NCBI GenBank assembly: GCA_964016885.1 | Contig: OZ024744.1 | Coordinates: 63,970,962-64,034,961 of the forward strand | Direction: 5' to 3' | Origin: Eledone cirrhosa | Lineage: Eukaryota; Mollusca; Cephalopoda; Octopoda; Eledonidae | Length of the DNA: 64,000 bases | In this document: positions 30,384 through 40,010 of the stretch, piece after piece | Numbering within the stretch: position 1 is the first letter of the stretch | Layout: each line of letters begins with the position of its first letter | Made by a program: the position numbers and the translations under genes | Notes under the pieces: generated by a model | Database searches by the model: none | What the model saw: only the letters and a program-made list of their open reading frames with translations | Told to the model about the DNA's origin: nothing

Positions 30384-30770
30384 ATGCTTGAACTTTTCTG
30401 GGTGGGAAATGTCAATGGGCTGGGTGGGATAGGAATTATGTTAGCAGAAAAATGGGTAGATAAGATAATAGACGTAAATAGAGTGAACCACAGAATAATT
30501 AAAATAAGACTAGTCCTAAATAGAACTACTGTGACAATAATATCCGCTTATGCACCCCAATCCGGACTGCCCGGCGTCACTAATGCTCACTACCTCCCAA
30601 CTAACCGACAGTGACTACATAATTATTGCTGCCAACCTAAATGGTCATGTTGGACAACATTGTGACGGCTATGATGGAATCCATTGAGGCTATGGGTTTG
30701 GTACTAGAAATGAGGAAGGCTTCCGAATCCTGGAATTCTGTGACTCTAATAGCCTAACTATCTGTAACAC
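30384..30770 (+). pseudogene. RTE-like LINE endonuclease fragment, left part
   Basis: LFWVGNVNGLGGIGIMLAEK and IIKIRLVLNRTTVTIISAYA match the APE endonuclease of the copy at 55.2-55.9 kb. Stops occur from 30614 on. It is interrupted at 30770 by a 436-bp insertion and resumes at 31219. Confidence 0.75.
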
Positions 30771-31206
30771 CGAAAGAGGTTGTATTGTGGACAAGGTTGA
30801 AAGGGCTGAGGTCAGACACCTTTCTCTCCGGCCAACAACTGATTCTTTTTTTCAAATACCACTTTGGAAAAAGAATCAGGATGGAGAGAGAGGTGCTGTA
30901 CCCCAGCAAGTTTTATGAAAGGTGGGTGAAAGTGGCGAGAATGGCCCGAGTGAATGGGCCTTCTCTCTATATTAGCCTGTAGGTTGAGAAAAAAGAGGAA
31001 GAAAGGAAAGGGGTACAAACTCTTCGTACTCCTGGAGATGAGGGTTGCACATTTTTTCGGGGGTATGTGTTACCCATATGAACTGTCTCCCCCTATTGGG
31101 GAAAATCAACTAATTTTTTAAATTGCATTTGTGATATTATTTTACACGTTTTTATTGTATGTAAACTTCCCCCTTCTTTTGTGCCCCTGTGGCTAATAAA
31201 GAAACA
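30771..31206 (+). mobile_element. 436-bp 5'-truncated retroelement insertion with 12-bp target duplication
   Basis: TATCTGTAACAC at 30759-30770 and 31207-31218 flank it. It contains the end of an open frame (KRIRMEREVLYPSKFYERW, stop near 30980), a 3' UTR, and GCTAATAAAGAAACA (a polyadenylation-like signal) at the very end. That is the pattern of a 5'-truncated LINE of an unidentified family. Confidence 0.75.
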
Positions 31207-31515
31207 TATCTGTAACACAAACTTCAAAAAACGAGACAATCACTTGATCACCTATAGATCAGGGGAACACGCCAGCCAATAGATTATATCCTTACTAGAA
31301 GACGTGACAGAGTGTCTGTTGTAAACACTAAATCCCTCCCCCATGAAGAATGCACCTCCCAACATAGCCTCATAATTAGTGACCTCATAATCAGGACTAG
31401 ACATACTTGACGACAAAGGAGGAGGACTACCCTGAGGAGAAAAATATGGAAGTTAAAGGACCCCACAACCAGTAATAAATTTAAAAGCATATTACTTGAG
31501 GCTAAAAATTGCCAG
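31207..31515 (+). pseudogene. RTE-like LINE endonuclease fragment, right part
   Basis: It continues ICNTNFKK, HLITYRSG, and a VVNTKSLPHEECTSQHSLI-type segment, aligning with the copy at 59.8-60.0 kb on the other strand. It decays by 31515. Confidence 0.7.
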
Positions 31516-31637
31516 CGCATATTAATCTGGCACCATTAATCAGCCATCACCATGAAACTCTGTACCTATGAAAACATGTTTAGTTGCCATGTATTTTAAG
31601 TTAAATATCTTTCTCTCTCTCTCTTTCTCTCTCTCTC

Positions 31638-31640
<3 letters not shown>

Positions 31641-31695
<55 letters not shown>

Positions 31696-31745
31696 TATAT
31701 ATATATCATCATCATCACCTTCATGATATATATATATATATATAT
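31641..31745. repeat. (TA)n microsatellites around an ATC cluster
   Basis: TA runs at 31641-31708 and 31727-31745 with ATCATCATCACC between them, a likely site of a lost RTE tail. Confidence 0.85.
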
Positions 31746-31779
31746 GTAAATAACAACACAATCGGTACAGTATATGGAA

Positions 31780-31870
31780 GAAATATATTAGTTTAACGCT
31801 TGAAATTGCAGCAAGAGGGGCTTAATGTTTCAGACGTTAGTCTGTCATCAGAAGAAAGAATGAGAAATTA
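31780..31870 (-). ncRNA. Hammerhead-ribozyme-like core in a dispersed repeat
   Basis: On the minus strand, CTGATGA (31851-31845) is followed by a hairpin AGAC-TAAC-GTCT and then GAAAC (31831-31827). This is the order of the conserved hammerhead core. The flanking GTTAAACTAATATATTTCTT is shared with the copies at 32.2 and 61.3 kb. Helices I and III are not clear, so activity is unproven. Penelope-like elements are known to carry small hammerheads. Confidence 0.45.
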
Positions 31871-32207
31871 GAAAGACTGAAGGGACAGGCAGGGCGGAAT
31901 CGGAAAAAAATGTTTTTAGAGAAAAATAACAGGCCCATTCATGTTGTCATCTTTTGGAAAACTGTTGATGCTGTCGTTTTCTGTATGATATAATTTTTAA
32001 AAAAAGTGGATGCTGGAGTGGGTCTTCCTGAAATGGAAAAAAAAAACAGTTTTGTATATAGAGCTATGTGTATGTGCGTACATATACGCGCGTGTGTGTG
32101 TGTATATGTATATATATATATGTGTGTATATATATATATATGTATATATATATATGCATATATATGTAAAAGGTAAACAGAAATAACAAAAATAATAAAA
32201 CAAATGG

Positions 32208-32300
32208 CACAGTACATAGAAGAAATATATTAGTTTAACGCTTGAAATAGCAAGAAGAGAGCCGTAACGTTTCGGACATAGTCCTTCATCAGAAGATAGA
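32208..32300 (-). ncRNA. Hammerhead-ribozyme-like core, second copy
   Basis: Minus strand: CTGATGA (32292-32286), hairpin GGAC-TAT-GTCC, then GAAAC (32273-32269). Helix II differs from the copy at 31.8 kb by a G-C to A-T pair change that keeps pairing. Confidence 0.45.
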
Positions 32301-32909
32301 GTTAGAAATAGAAAATAAATAGAAAGTTAAGAGTGATAAGAGGAAGGAACAGGGAAAATAAGAAAAAAAATTGGGGAGAAAAAAGACACATCTTGGAGAG
32401 TATATATAATAAATTGACGGAACTAGTATAGATATCACTGCTAGGTCCAGTTGCATCTCAGCGTACTCAATAGGTAATGTTAAATAAACTCACAGAGTAT
32501 ACACATAGTTATTCGCTTCAATACAACACACGTAAACGGGTACCTTCAATTGCTCCCGAACTCAAGTTTCGGCCACATTAATGCAGCAGTAGAGTGCACT
32601 GTACCTTCTGTCCGCATATATTATGCAACAATGCACAACCGGCACGTGTGGCTTCAACAGCAAGCTTCGCCTAATCAATAACCAATCGATCAACAGAATT
32701 CAACTCCAGTCCATGCCAGCTATGACTGTATGTGATGGCTAACACAGTAAAATGTTGGTAACTGGAATCTCTCTCCATGTCACAATGCTGTCTCCTGATT
32801 AGCTACTGATTTATAATATATATATATATAACGAAGGAAATGTGGTAAGGAACCAGGTGGACCATAACACACCAAAGTACTCAATACTTAGAGTAGTAGA
32901 GTGGGTAAT
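32301..32909. other. Unassigned, possibly body of the hammerhead-bearing repeat
   Basis: Purine-rich flank to about 32400, then non-repetitive sequence. No coding signal recognised. Confidence 0.35.
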
Positions 32910-32967
32910 AGGAACGGGTAGGACCCCGACGGCTGAGCTCAAGCCGTTTCGGGTCCTACTCGTTCCT
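32910..32967. repeat. Long imperfect hairpin with hammerhead-like elements
   Basis: AGGAACGGGTAGGACCC and its near-complement pair around a GAGCTCA loop. On the minus strand it includes GAAACGGCT ... AGCCGTC, which would be the GAAA box, helix III and a GUC cleavage triplet of a hammerhead. No CTGATGA box is adjacent, where (TA)n and a LINE begin. Confidence 0.5.
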
Positions 32968-32989
32968 ATATATATATATATATATATTT

Positions 32990-34495
32990 GTAAGCCGCTC
33001 TACCCAGCATTTGTCGATCTGGAAAAAGCCTTTGACAGAGTGCCCTGTGTTATTATCTGATGGGCTCTTAGAAAACTAGGAGTAGATGAATGGCTTGTGA
33101 AAGCTGTACAAGCCATGTATAGGGGAGCAGTCAGCAAAATTAGTGTTAACAATGACTATAGCAAGAAATTTAGCATACAGGATGGTGTCCACCAGGGTTC
33201 TGTTCTTAGCCCTCTCCTGTTTATTATAGTATTGCAGGCTATAACAGAGGAGTTTAAGACTGGCTGCCCATGGGAACTCCTGTATGGGGTTGATCTTACA
33301 CTTATAGCTGAATCTATGGCAGAACTAAAGAAGAAATTCCAAACATGGAAGCAGTGACTAGAAAGAAAGGGCCTCAAAGTCAACCTGACAAAGACTAAGG
33401 TCTTTGTAAGTAGACGAGAAAACAACCCAGATCCCCCCAAGGAAATGGCCTTGCTCAGTATGTAGGAAAGGTGTAGGTAGGAATTCCATTCTCTGCCCCA
33501 AATGCAAACAATGGGTACACAAGAGATGTAGTGGGATCTCAGGAAGCTTAGCTAAGAATGTAGGCTTTACATGTAACAGCTGCACCAGGACAGCAAGCAG
33601 CAAATGACCACAAACTCTGGGAGGGCTCTGTAGAAACAGTAGACAGCTTTTGCTATCTAGGTGACCGAATTAGCAGCGGAGGTGGGTGTTCTGAAAGTAC
33701 AGTAACTAGGGTAAGAATGGGATGGAAGAAGTTCAGGGAGCTACTACCACTGCTAGCTGCAAAAGGCTTTTCCCTCAAAATAAAAGGCAGACTGTATGAT
33801 GCATGCATATGAACAACAATGAGACCTGGGCGACGTGTGTAGAAGACTTGCATGAATTAGAAAGAAACGAAGCTTGCAGGCTCCGATGGATGTGTATATG
33901 CGAACAGAAAAGCATAAACAAATTGAGAGAGAGACTGAGCATAAAAGGAACTTAAATGCTGTGTGCAGGAGAGGAGGTTGCATTGGAATGGACATGTGAA
34001 GGATGACAGCTGCATAAAAAGGTGCAGAGCACTAAAAGTCGATGGAAGCCTTGGGGCGGAGAGACCCAAGAAAACCTGAGATGAGATGATAAAAGTCGAC
34101 CTTACCCAATTGTCCCTCTCAAAGGTGATGACACAAGGCTGTGACCTCTAGCGTCATGCAGTAATACAGAAGACCCAACTTCCCATGGGTACAAGCCAAA
34201 GCTGAAGCATATAGACAATATGCCTCCACCCCCTCCGACTGCAAAGTGGTCATGGAGGTGTCACAACAAAAAGGCACCCAGGCCACACTGTAAAGTGGTT
34301 GTGTAGTGCACCCAGCACTCACTGTAAATGAGATTGGTGTTAGGAAGGGCATCCAGCTGTAGAAATCAAGCCAAAATCAGTTCCCGTATGAGCAAGACAA
34401 GGTCACTCGACTGGGCACTGCCCACAACAGGACAACCCGTCCAACCCATGCTAGCGTGGAAGAATGGACGTAAAACAGTGATGATGATGATGATA
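32990..34495 (+). pseudogene. RTE-like LINE, 5' truncated (subfamily 1)
   Basis: RT from AFVDLEKAFDRVP (33008) through GVHQGSVLSPLLFI, the catalytic-site region LLYGVDLTLIAES (the usual YADD changed to YGVD) and the cysteine finger. The C-terminal domain and 3' UTR end in (GAT)n at 34495. Several stops and a short deletion in RRENRTQ. It inserted at a (TA)n tract. Confidence 0.85.
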
Positions 34496-34630
34496 CATAT
34501 ATAATATGGAAATGAAATCAAAAATGCTACTGAAGTCTTTTTAAGAATATTTATTTCCTTTACCGGTTTCACAGTTCCTATGCTTTTCAAAAGTAATACG
34601 AGATGGAGGATTTGTGGTTTGTCTGGCATA

Positions 34631-36119
34631 TCATCATCATCATTTTACATTCGCTTTTCCTGCTTGCAAGGGTGGGATTCAGCATCTCTCCACTTGTCAC
34701 GGTCCATCGTCATTTTCTCCATGAGCTTCAGCAATGTGAGGCCTGCTCTCACCAGCTCCGCCCATGTTTTTTGTGGTCTTCCTCTACTGCGTCTTCCTTC
34801 TACTGGGGTTTCTTGGCACTTCTTTACCCAGCGGTCATCCTCCATACGCACCACATGTCCATACCATCGCAGTCTTCTCTCCCGCATACTACAACTTATC
34901 CCTCTTATACAGTTTCTCTCTCAACTCATCTATGCTTCATCGTTCATGCACATTGACATTGTTCATCCAACGGAGCATGCTTACTTCATTTCTCTCCAGC
35001 CATCGCATATCCTCTGCAGTTACTGCCCATGTCTCACTACCATGCAGCATCGCACTCCTCACACAGGCATCATATAACCATCCTTTTGTATGCAGGGAGA
35101 AACCCTTTTTGTCAACAGAGGAAGCAGCTCCCTAAACTTCTTCCAACCCGTCCTTATTCTAAATACTATGGCCTCGGAACACCCCCTCCCATGCTAATCT
35201 GATCTCCTAGGTAACGGAAGCTATCCACCACTTCTATAGCACCCGCCTGCATTTGAAAAATGTGTCTATCACTGCGACTTCTACTGTTAAATTTCCCTGT
35301 ACATCTACTGCATACATAATTTTCCCTACCTGTTAGTTTGCCTGCTATCCCACTACATCTCTTGTGTACCCAAGATCTGCATAGTGTACATTTTATAGAA
35401 TTTATGCCAGCTACTTTTCTACATATTGAACATGGACATTTTCCTGATGGAATCAGAGTTTTGTCCTCTTTTCTACTCATCAACACTTTTGTCTTACCTA
35501 GGTTTACTCTCAGCCCTCTTGATTCTAACTGCTGTTTCCATAGCCAGAATTTATTCTCTAGCTCCTCTACTGATTCTGCTATAAGTACCAGATCGTCAAC
35601 ATAGAGAAGTTCCCATGGACAGCCAGTCTTAAACTCCTCTGTTATGGCTTGGAGAACTATAATGAACAAGAGCGGGCTGAGGACCGAACCCTGATGTACT
35701 CCTACTTGTACCTGGAATTTCTCACAAAACTCCATTCCTACTCTCACTTTACTGACAGTGTCCCTGTACATATCTTGCACTGTCCTCACAAGCCATTCCT
35801 CTACACCTACTTTCCTTAGGGACCACCAGATGACAGATCGAGGTACCCTATCAAAGCCTTCTCTAGGTCAACAAAAGCTAAGTATAGTGGCTTATTCTTC
35901 TCTAAGACCCTCTCTTGTAGTTGTCTCACTAAGAAGAGGGCATCTGTTGTACTTTTCCCAAGTACAAAACCAAACTGCCTCTCATCTAATTTTACCCTTT
36001 CTCTAATTAGATACGCCATAACCTAGTCCATCAGTTTTATGCCCCTATAATTCATCCTCTCCAGAGCATCCCCTTTACCTTTGTAGCAATTTATGAGAAT
36101 ACTGCTGCACCAGTCTTTG
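34631..36119 (-). pseudogene. RTE-like LINE, 5' truncated (subfamily 2)
   Basis: Minus strand from AYLIRERVKLDERQFGFVLG (36019) through LAFVDLEKA, GVHQGSVLSPLLFI, LLYVDDLVLIAES, the cysteine finger CSICRKVAGINSIKCTLC and FRYLGDQISMGGG. The C-terminal domain ends in (ATC)n at 34631. The main frame (35166-35789) is open over RT core plus finger, but frameshifts lie on both sides. It is tail-to-tail with the previous LINE. Confidence 0.85.
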
Positions 36120-36578
36120 TTATATATATATATAAAAGGAAAAATGCAAAACTTATTTATAAAAATATACACTTCCTTTAAACATAAATTCTAAGTACCT
36201 TGATTTTATATAAAATTCTTCTTATATATGTTGTGTAACTCTTTATGTTATCATCATCATCATCATCGTTTAATACCAATTTTCCATGCTAGCATAATCT
36301 ATTAGTATTGGTTCTTCAATGGAAGTAGGAGCCAGTGTTGACAACAGTTACTGAGCCATAGTATATAGTAAAAATGAGTGAATTTTGTCCAAAGTTGAGA
36401 AGCTACTTCTATTTGTAACTGAAGTTGCAGAGATGGCCAGGAAAAGCTAAATTAATCTAACACTTTCAGACATAACAGACAAGAAATCTAAACTATAATA
36501 AAGTAAGGAGTGTGGGACTGCATAGGTTTATTTCTTTTAATCCAGTTAGTAAAATAAGTTGGATTACTTTGAATAAAT
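36120..36578. other. AT-rich sequence with a short RTE tail
   Basis: 36250-36300 has (ATC)n plus CATGCTAGCATAA, an RTE tail stub on the minus strand. No gene. Confidence 0.5.
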
Positions 36579-36768
36579 AATTGTTTCTACTTTTGGCACA
36601 AGACCAGCAATTACCCAGTGCATTACTGGTACTTTATTTTATCGACCCCGTAAGGATGAAAGGCAAAGTAAACCTCGGCGACATTTGAACTCAGAATGGC
36701 AAGGACCATAACTCTATGCGTCAAAGCATGGCGTCCGACCCTCTACCGATACTGCCAATCCACTGCCC
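36579..36768 (-). repeat. tRNA-derived SINE with target duplication
   Basis: Full-length copy from TTTCTACTTTTGGCACAAG to CCGATACTGCCAATCCACTG, flanked by TTGAATAAAT at 36569-36578 and 36769-36778. Confidence 0.9.
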
Positions 36769-36778
36769 TTGAATAAAT

Positions 36779-37121
36779 CCACCGATTACATTGAATAAAT
36801 AATGAATGAATATTACATAATTTATGTACTAAATTTCGTAAATATAAATAATTTAAAATTGACTTCTTTTCAAAGTTTCAAATTTCTACACTTCCAGTAT
36901 ATCGTCACCACCACCACCACCACTTCAACTACCATATATATAGAAAGAGAGAGTTTGTGATGAGAGAGATAGAGAGTGATAGAGTGATTATGTTTTTCTA
37001 CACAAACTTATAAAAATACAAGCTCACGGACATACATTCAGATAAATACACATACTTTCACACATATACATTTACACAAACACACATTCACACATACATT
37101 TGCACAGACACACACATACAG
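36779..37121. other. Low-complexity sequence, no gene
   Basis: CACCAC, GAGAGA and ACACAC-type simple sequence dominate 36905-37110. Confidence 0.6.
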
Positions 37122-38110
37122 TCATGATAGCAGCGTTTGGTGAATTGGAAATGGGAGGGTAAAACAAGTATAACGTTTTATTTATTTATTAATAACACAG
37201 TTTAACTCTTTATTTTTTAAACTCATTTGTATAAAAATTTAATATAATGCTTACAGAACGAAAACAAACAAGTATAATATATACAAAGGAAAGGAAAACG
37301 GAAAAAAGAAATAGAAAAATACACAAGCATGTAATACCCACATCTAAGACCACATAGGCTGGATAATGTAGTTAACTAACAGAACACAGTATTTTAGGAT
37401 TTTGTTCCGTTCAGCTGCAGATGCTGTAGCTCTCACCCTTACCGCTGCATCCAGGATGTGGGAAGAAGCAAAAGAGTCACGAACTGTGACGTCCCATTCA
37501 CAGAAATACACACACTTTCACACAAACACATACATTCACACAAACACACATTCACACATACATTTACACAAACACACACAAATAGTCATGATAGCGTTCG
37601 GTGAATTGGAAATGGGAGGATAAAAGTACAACTTTTTAATTTATTTATTAACAACACAGTTTAACTATTTTTTTTTTTTTAAACTCATTTGTATAAAAAT
37701 TTAATATAATGATTACAGAACGAAAACTCTAACAAATATGATATATACAAAGGAAAGGGAAATAAAAAAAAGAAAGAGAAAAAATACACAAACACGTAAT
37801 ACCCACATCTTAGACCACACAGAACAATATGCAGGTGTAAGAGTGGAAAAACGAGACGCTACCAGAGAAAAAGTTAGCAATATAGCGAGGAGCACTGGGA
37901 AACCTCTCTAATAACTTTTGAGGCAAGCCAGCACGCTTGCAGCATTACCTGGAGTGATGGTGAGGCTGAGGTGCTGGAACAAACAAGTGCCTTCATGAAC
38001 ATCAGCAGTTACTTTTGTTTGGCGAGCCGCCAGTGAAGATAAGAACCTCGCTGTCAGTAGCCTGACTCCCCCAAACGTCTCGAACGCCATAGGCTGGATA
38101 ATGTAGTTAG
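37122..38110. repeat. Tandem duplication, about 465-bp offset, first copy internally deleted
   Basis: 37122 onward (GTCATGATAGCAGCGTTTGG, AATTGGAAATGGGAGG, AACACAGTTTAACTC) repeats from 37587. The first copy jumps from GACCACATAGG to CTGGATAATGTAGTTA near 37360, omitting sequence that the second copy has at about 37820-38090. Confidence 0.75.
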
Positions 38111-38350
38111 CTGACAGAACACAGTATTTTAGGATTTTGTTCCGTTCAGCTGCGGATGCTGTAGCTCTCACCCTTACCGCTGTATCCAGGATGTGGGAAA
38201 AAGCAAGAGTCACTAACTGTGACGTCCCAGGTAAGGCACCTGACTCTTGACCAGGAGCACAGACTAAGATTGTCAAGTCTTTTCCCATCAATTCTGGACA
38301 ACCCAGACAGTTCCAAAATTGAGGGGATGTTTGCCCAAGCCAAAGCTCTT
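37905..38350 (-). pseudogene. Second fragment of the PD-(D/E)XK-like retroelement domain
   Basis: Minus-strand frames at 38382-38146 and 38291-37908 show SRIDGKRLDNLSL, CLTWDVTVSDS, QPMAFETFGGVR and TITPGNAASVLACL. These correspond to DRGDGKRPDG, LVWDATCSDTF, VPLAVETSGVLG and TILWGNAFSILSAG in the 5.4-kb copy. Here the PD has become LD, so a nuclease would be inactive. A partial repeat of its upstream part lies at 37390-37500. Confidence 0.55.
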
Positions 38351-38519
38351 GAGTGGTAATAGGACAGTGTGTGTATGTGCATGCGCGAGTTTGTCAGCGT
38401 TCTTAAGATGTGTGTGTCACTGTTTTTAAGTTAGAAACATATATGTGTGTATCCCTTTCTTTCCTTTTACACACACATACATTCACACAAACACACATAC
38501 ACATTGTGTGATGGATGGG

Positions 38520-39085
38520 TAGACAGAAGTCCCTCAAATTTATAACATGTGAATGTAGTTCTACTGAAGCAGTTAGAGAAGTTCAAGTATCTCGGGGCCA
38601 TGTTCATGAGTGATGGAATGTAGGAGGCTGAATTAAGTTCAAGAATTGCAAAAGCTGATGCAGTAATGCGCCAGCCTCCGCATTCAACAATCAGAAGAGG
38701 GGGGGGGGGTGTAAAAGCCAAACTCGCTGTCTTCCTGGAATTCCTGCCAACTCTTACCAAGGATCATGAATTGACCAAAAGAATACAATTGCAAATAAAA
38801 ACGGCAGAAATGGGATTCCTTCAAAGGGTCTTTAGAGTAACATTATGCGATAAAGTGCATAGCTCAGAGACCAGAGAGTCACTCCTGGTAGAGCTGCTAC
38901 TTCTCTGTATTGAGATATCACAACTCCAATATTAGAATGTCTCAGTAAAGAATCGCTGGACACATTTTACAGGCAAAACTAACCGTCAAGAGACCCAGCT
39001 GGATCAGTTAGTGATGTTTGCTTCTGACAGACTCGCTGGAAGGAGTGTTAGTGAAGGACTCTGCCCCCATGACCCTCTAAGAAAT
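38520..39085 (+). pseudogene. LINE C-terminal fragment, unassigned family
   Basis: LEKFKYLGAMFMSDGM-like sequence, then a frame-shifted stretch around a ten-base G run at 38700, then RIQLQIKTAEMGFLQRVFRV. It resembles the post-RT connection domain of RTE/jockey-like LINEs but differs from the other copies here. Confidence 0.55.
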
Positions 39086-39173
39086 AAGTGGGCAAAGAAG
39101 AAGATATTGTTAATTTACTTTTCAATTTACCTATATATATTTGCGTATAATACCAATATACACACTACATATG

Positions 39174-39210
39174 CTAGCAGAAAACCGCCCAAGGGCAGAT
39201 TTTCTGCTAG
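39174..39210. repeat. Hairpin
   Basis: CTAGCAGAAAA pairs with TTTTCTGCTAG, with an inner GCCC/GGGC pair around AA. Context unassigned. Confidence 0.6.
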
Positions 39211-39744
39211 TCCATTTAATGAAGTAACTCTAAACTGGCATTGTCATAAGACACATATCTGAGTTCACTTACCAGAGATTTATAATCAAACATATTAGGG
39301 CATTAGCACTGTAAATTGTCTATATATTACACAAGGAATGCTTGGGCAAACACTTCAAACTTATTCACATCAATTAATTCAAAATATAAAAAATGCTTCA
39401 ATTAATTTTTTTTTAAATTATAATAATTTGTGTTACAAACAGAAACATTCAAAAGTGGTTCAAAACTTTAAACTTTAAACCAGGATTTTTCACTCTTTCA
39501 TTTGTGGATTTTTTTTTTATCAGAAAATTTATTTGGCAACATGTCACTCATATAAGTATTTTACTCTGTAATGCTTCATGTTATAGCCTCCTTGTTTCAC
39601 TGAGTTACATTTTCACTGAGTTACATTTTCTGAACTTGATTCATATAACAATATTGTGAACACTAACATTTGTTCAAGCCAACATTTTAAACTATGAAAT
39701 TGTAAACAAAGCTATATTCCTTGATACATACATACTTACATACA
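39211..39744. other. No gene recognised
   Basis: AT-rich, unassigned; no clear repeat family. Confidence 0.4.
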
Positions 39745-39918
39745 AAGGCGTTAGGAAGTTCATCCAGCCATAGGAAACCAGCTAGAAACACTCCTATATC
39801 AGCGAGACACGGTCACCCAACCAATCTTGCCTCAAGTGGGACAAACCTGTCTAACCAATGCTAATGTGGAAGATAGATGTTAAACGATGATGATGAGGAT
39901 GATGATGAATGATGATAC
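39745..39918 (+). repeat. RTE-type tail
   Basis: GGCGTTAGGAAGTTCATCCA, GAGACACGGTCACCC, AATGCTAATGTGGAAGATAG and (GAT)n. Confidence 0.75.
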
Positions 39919-40010
39919 ACATACCTACATACAAATACACAGGCACACACACACACATAATGGCTGTCAACACATTAGACCAGTAAGACCATCACTGACA
40001 AATAATATAT

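Noticed and set aside
34510..34620. Another hammerhead-like motif around CTTTTGAAAAGCATAGG and GTGAAACCGG on the minus strand.
   Set aside because: GAAACC is present but no CTGATGA box and no pairing helix II.
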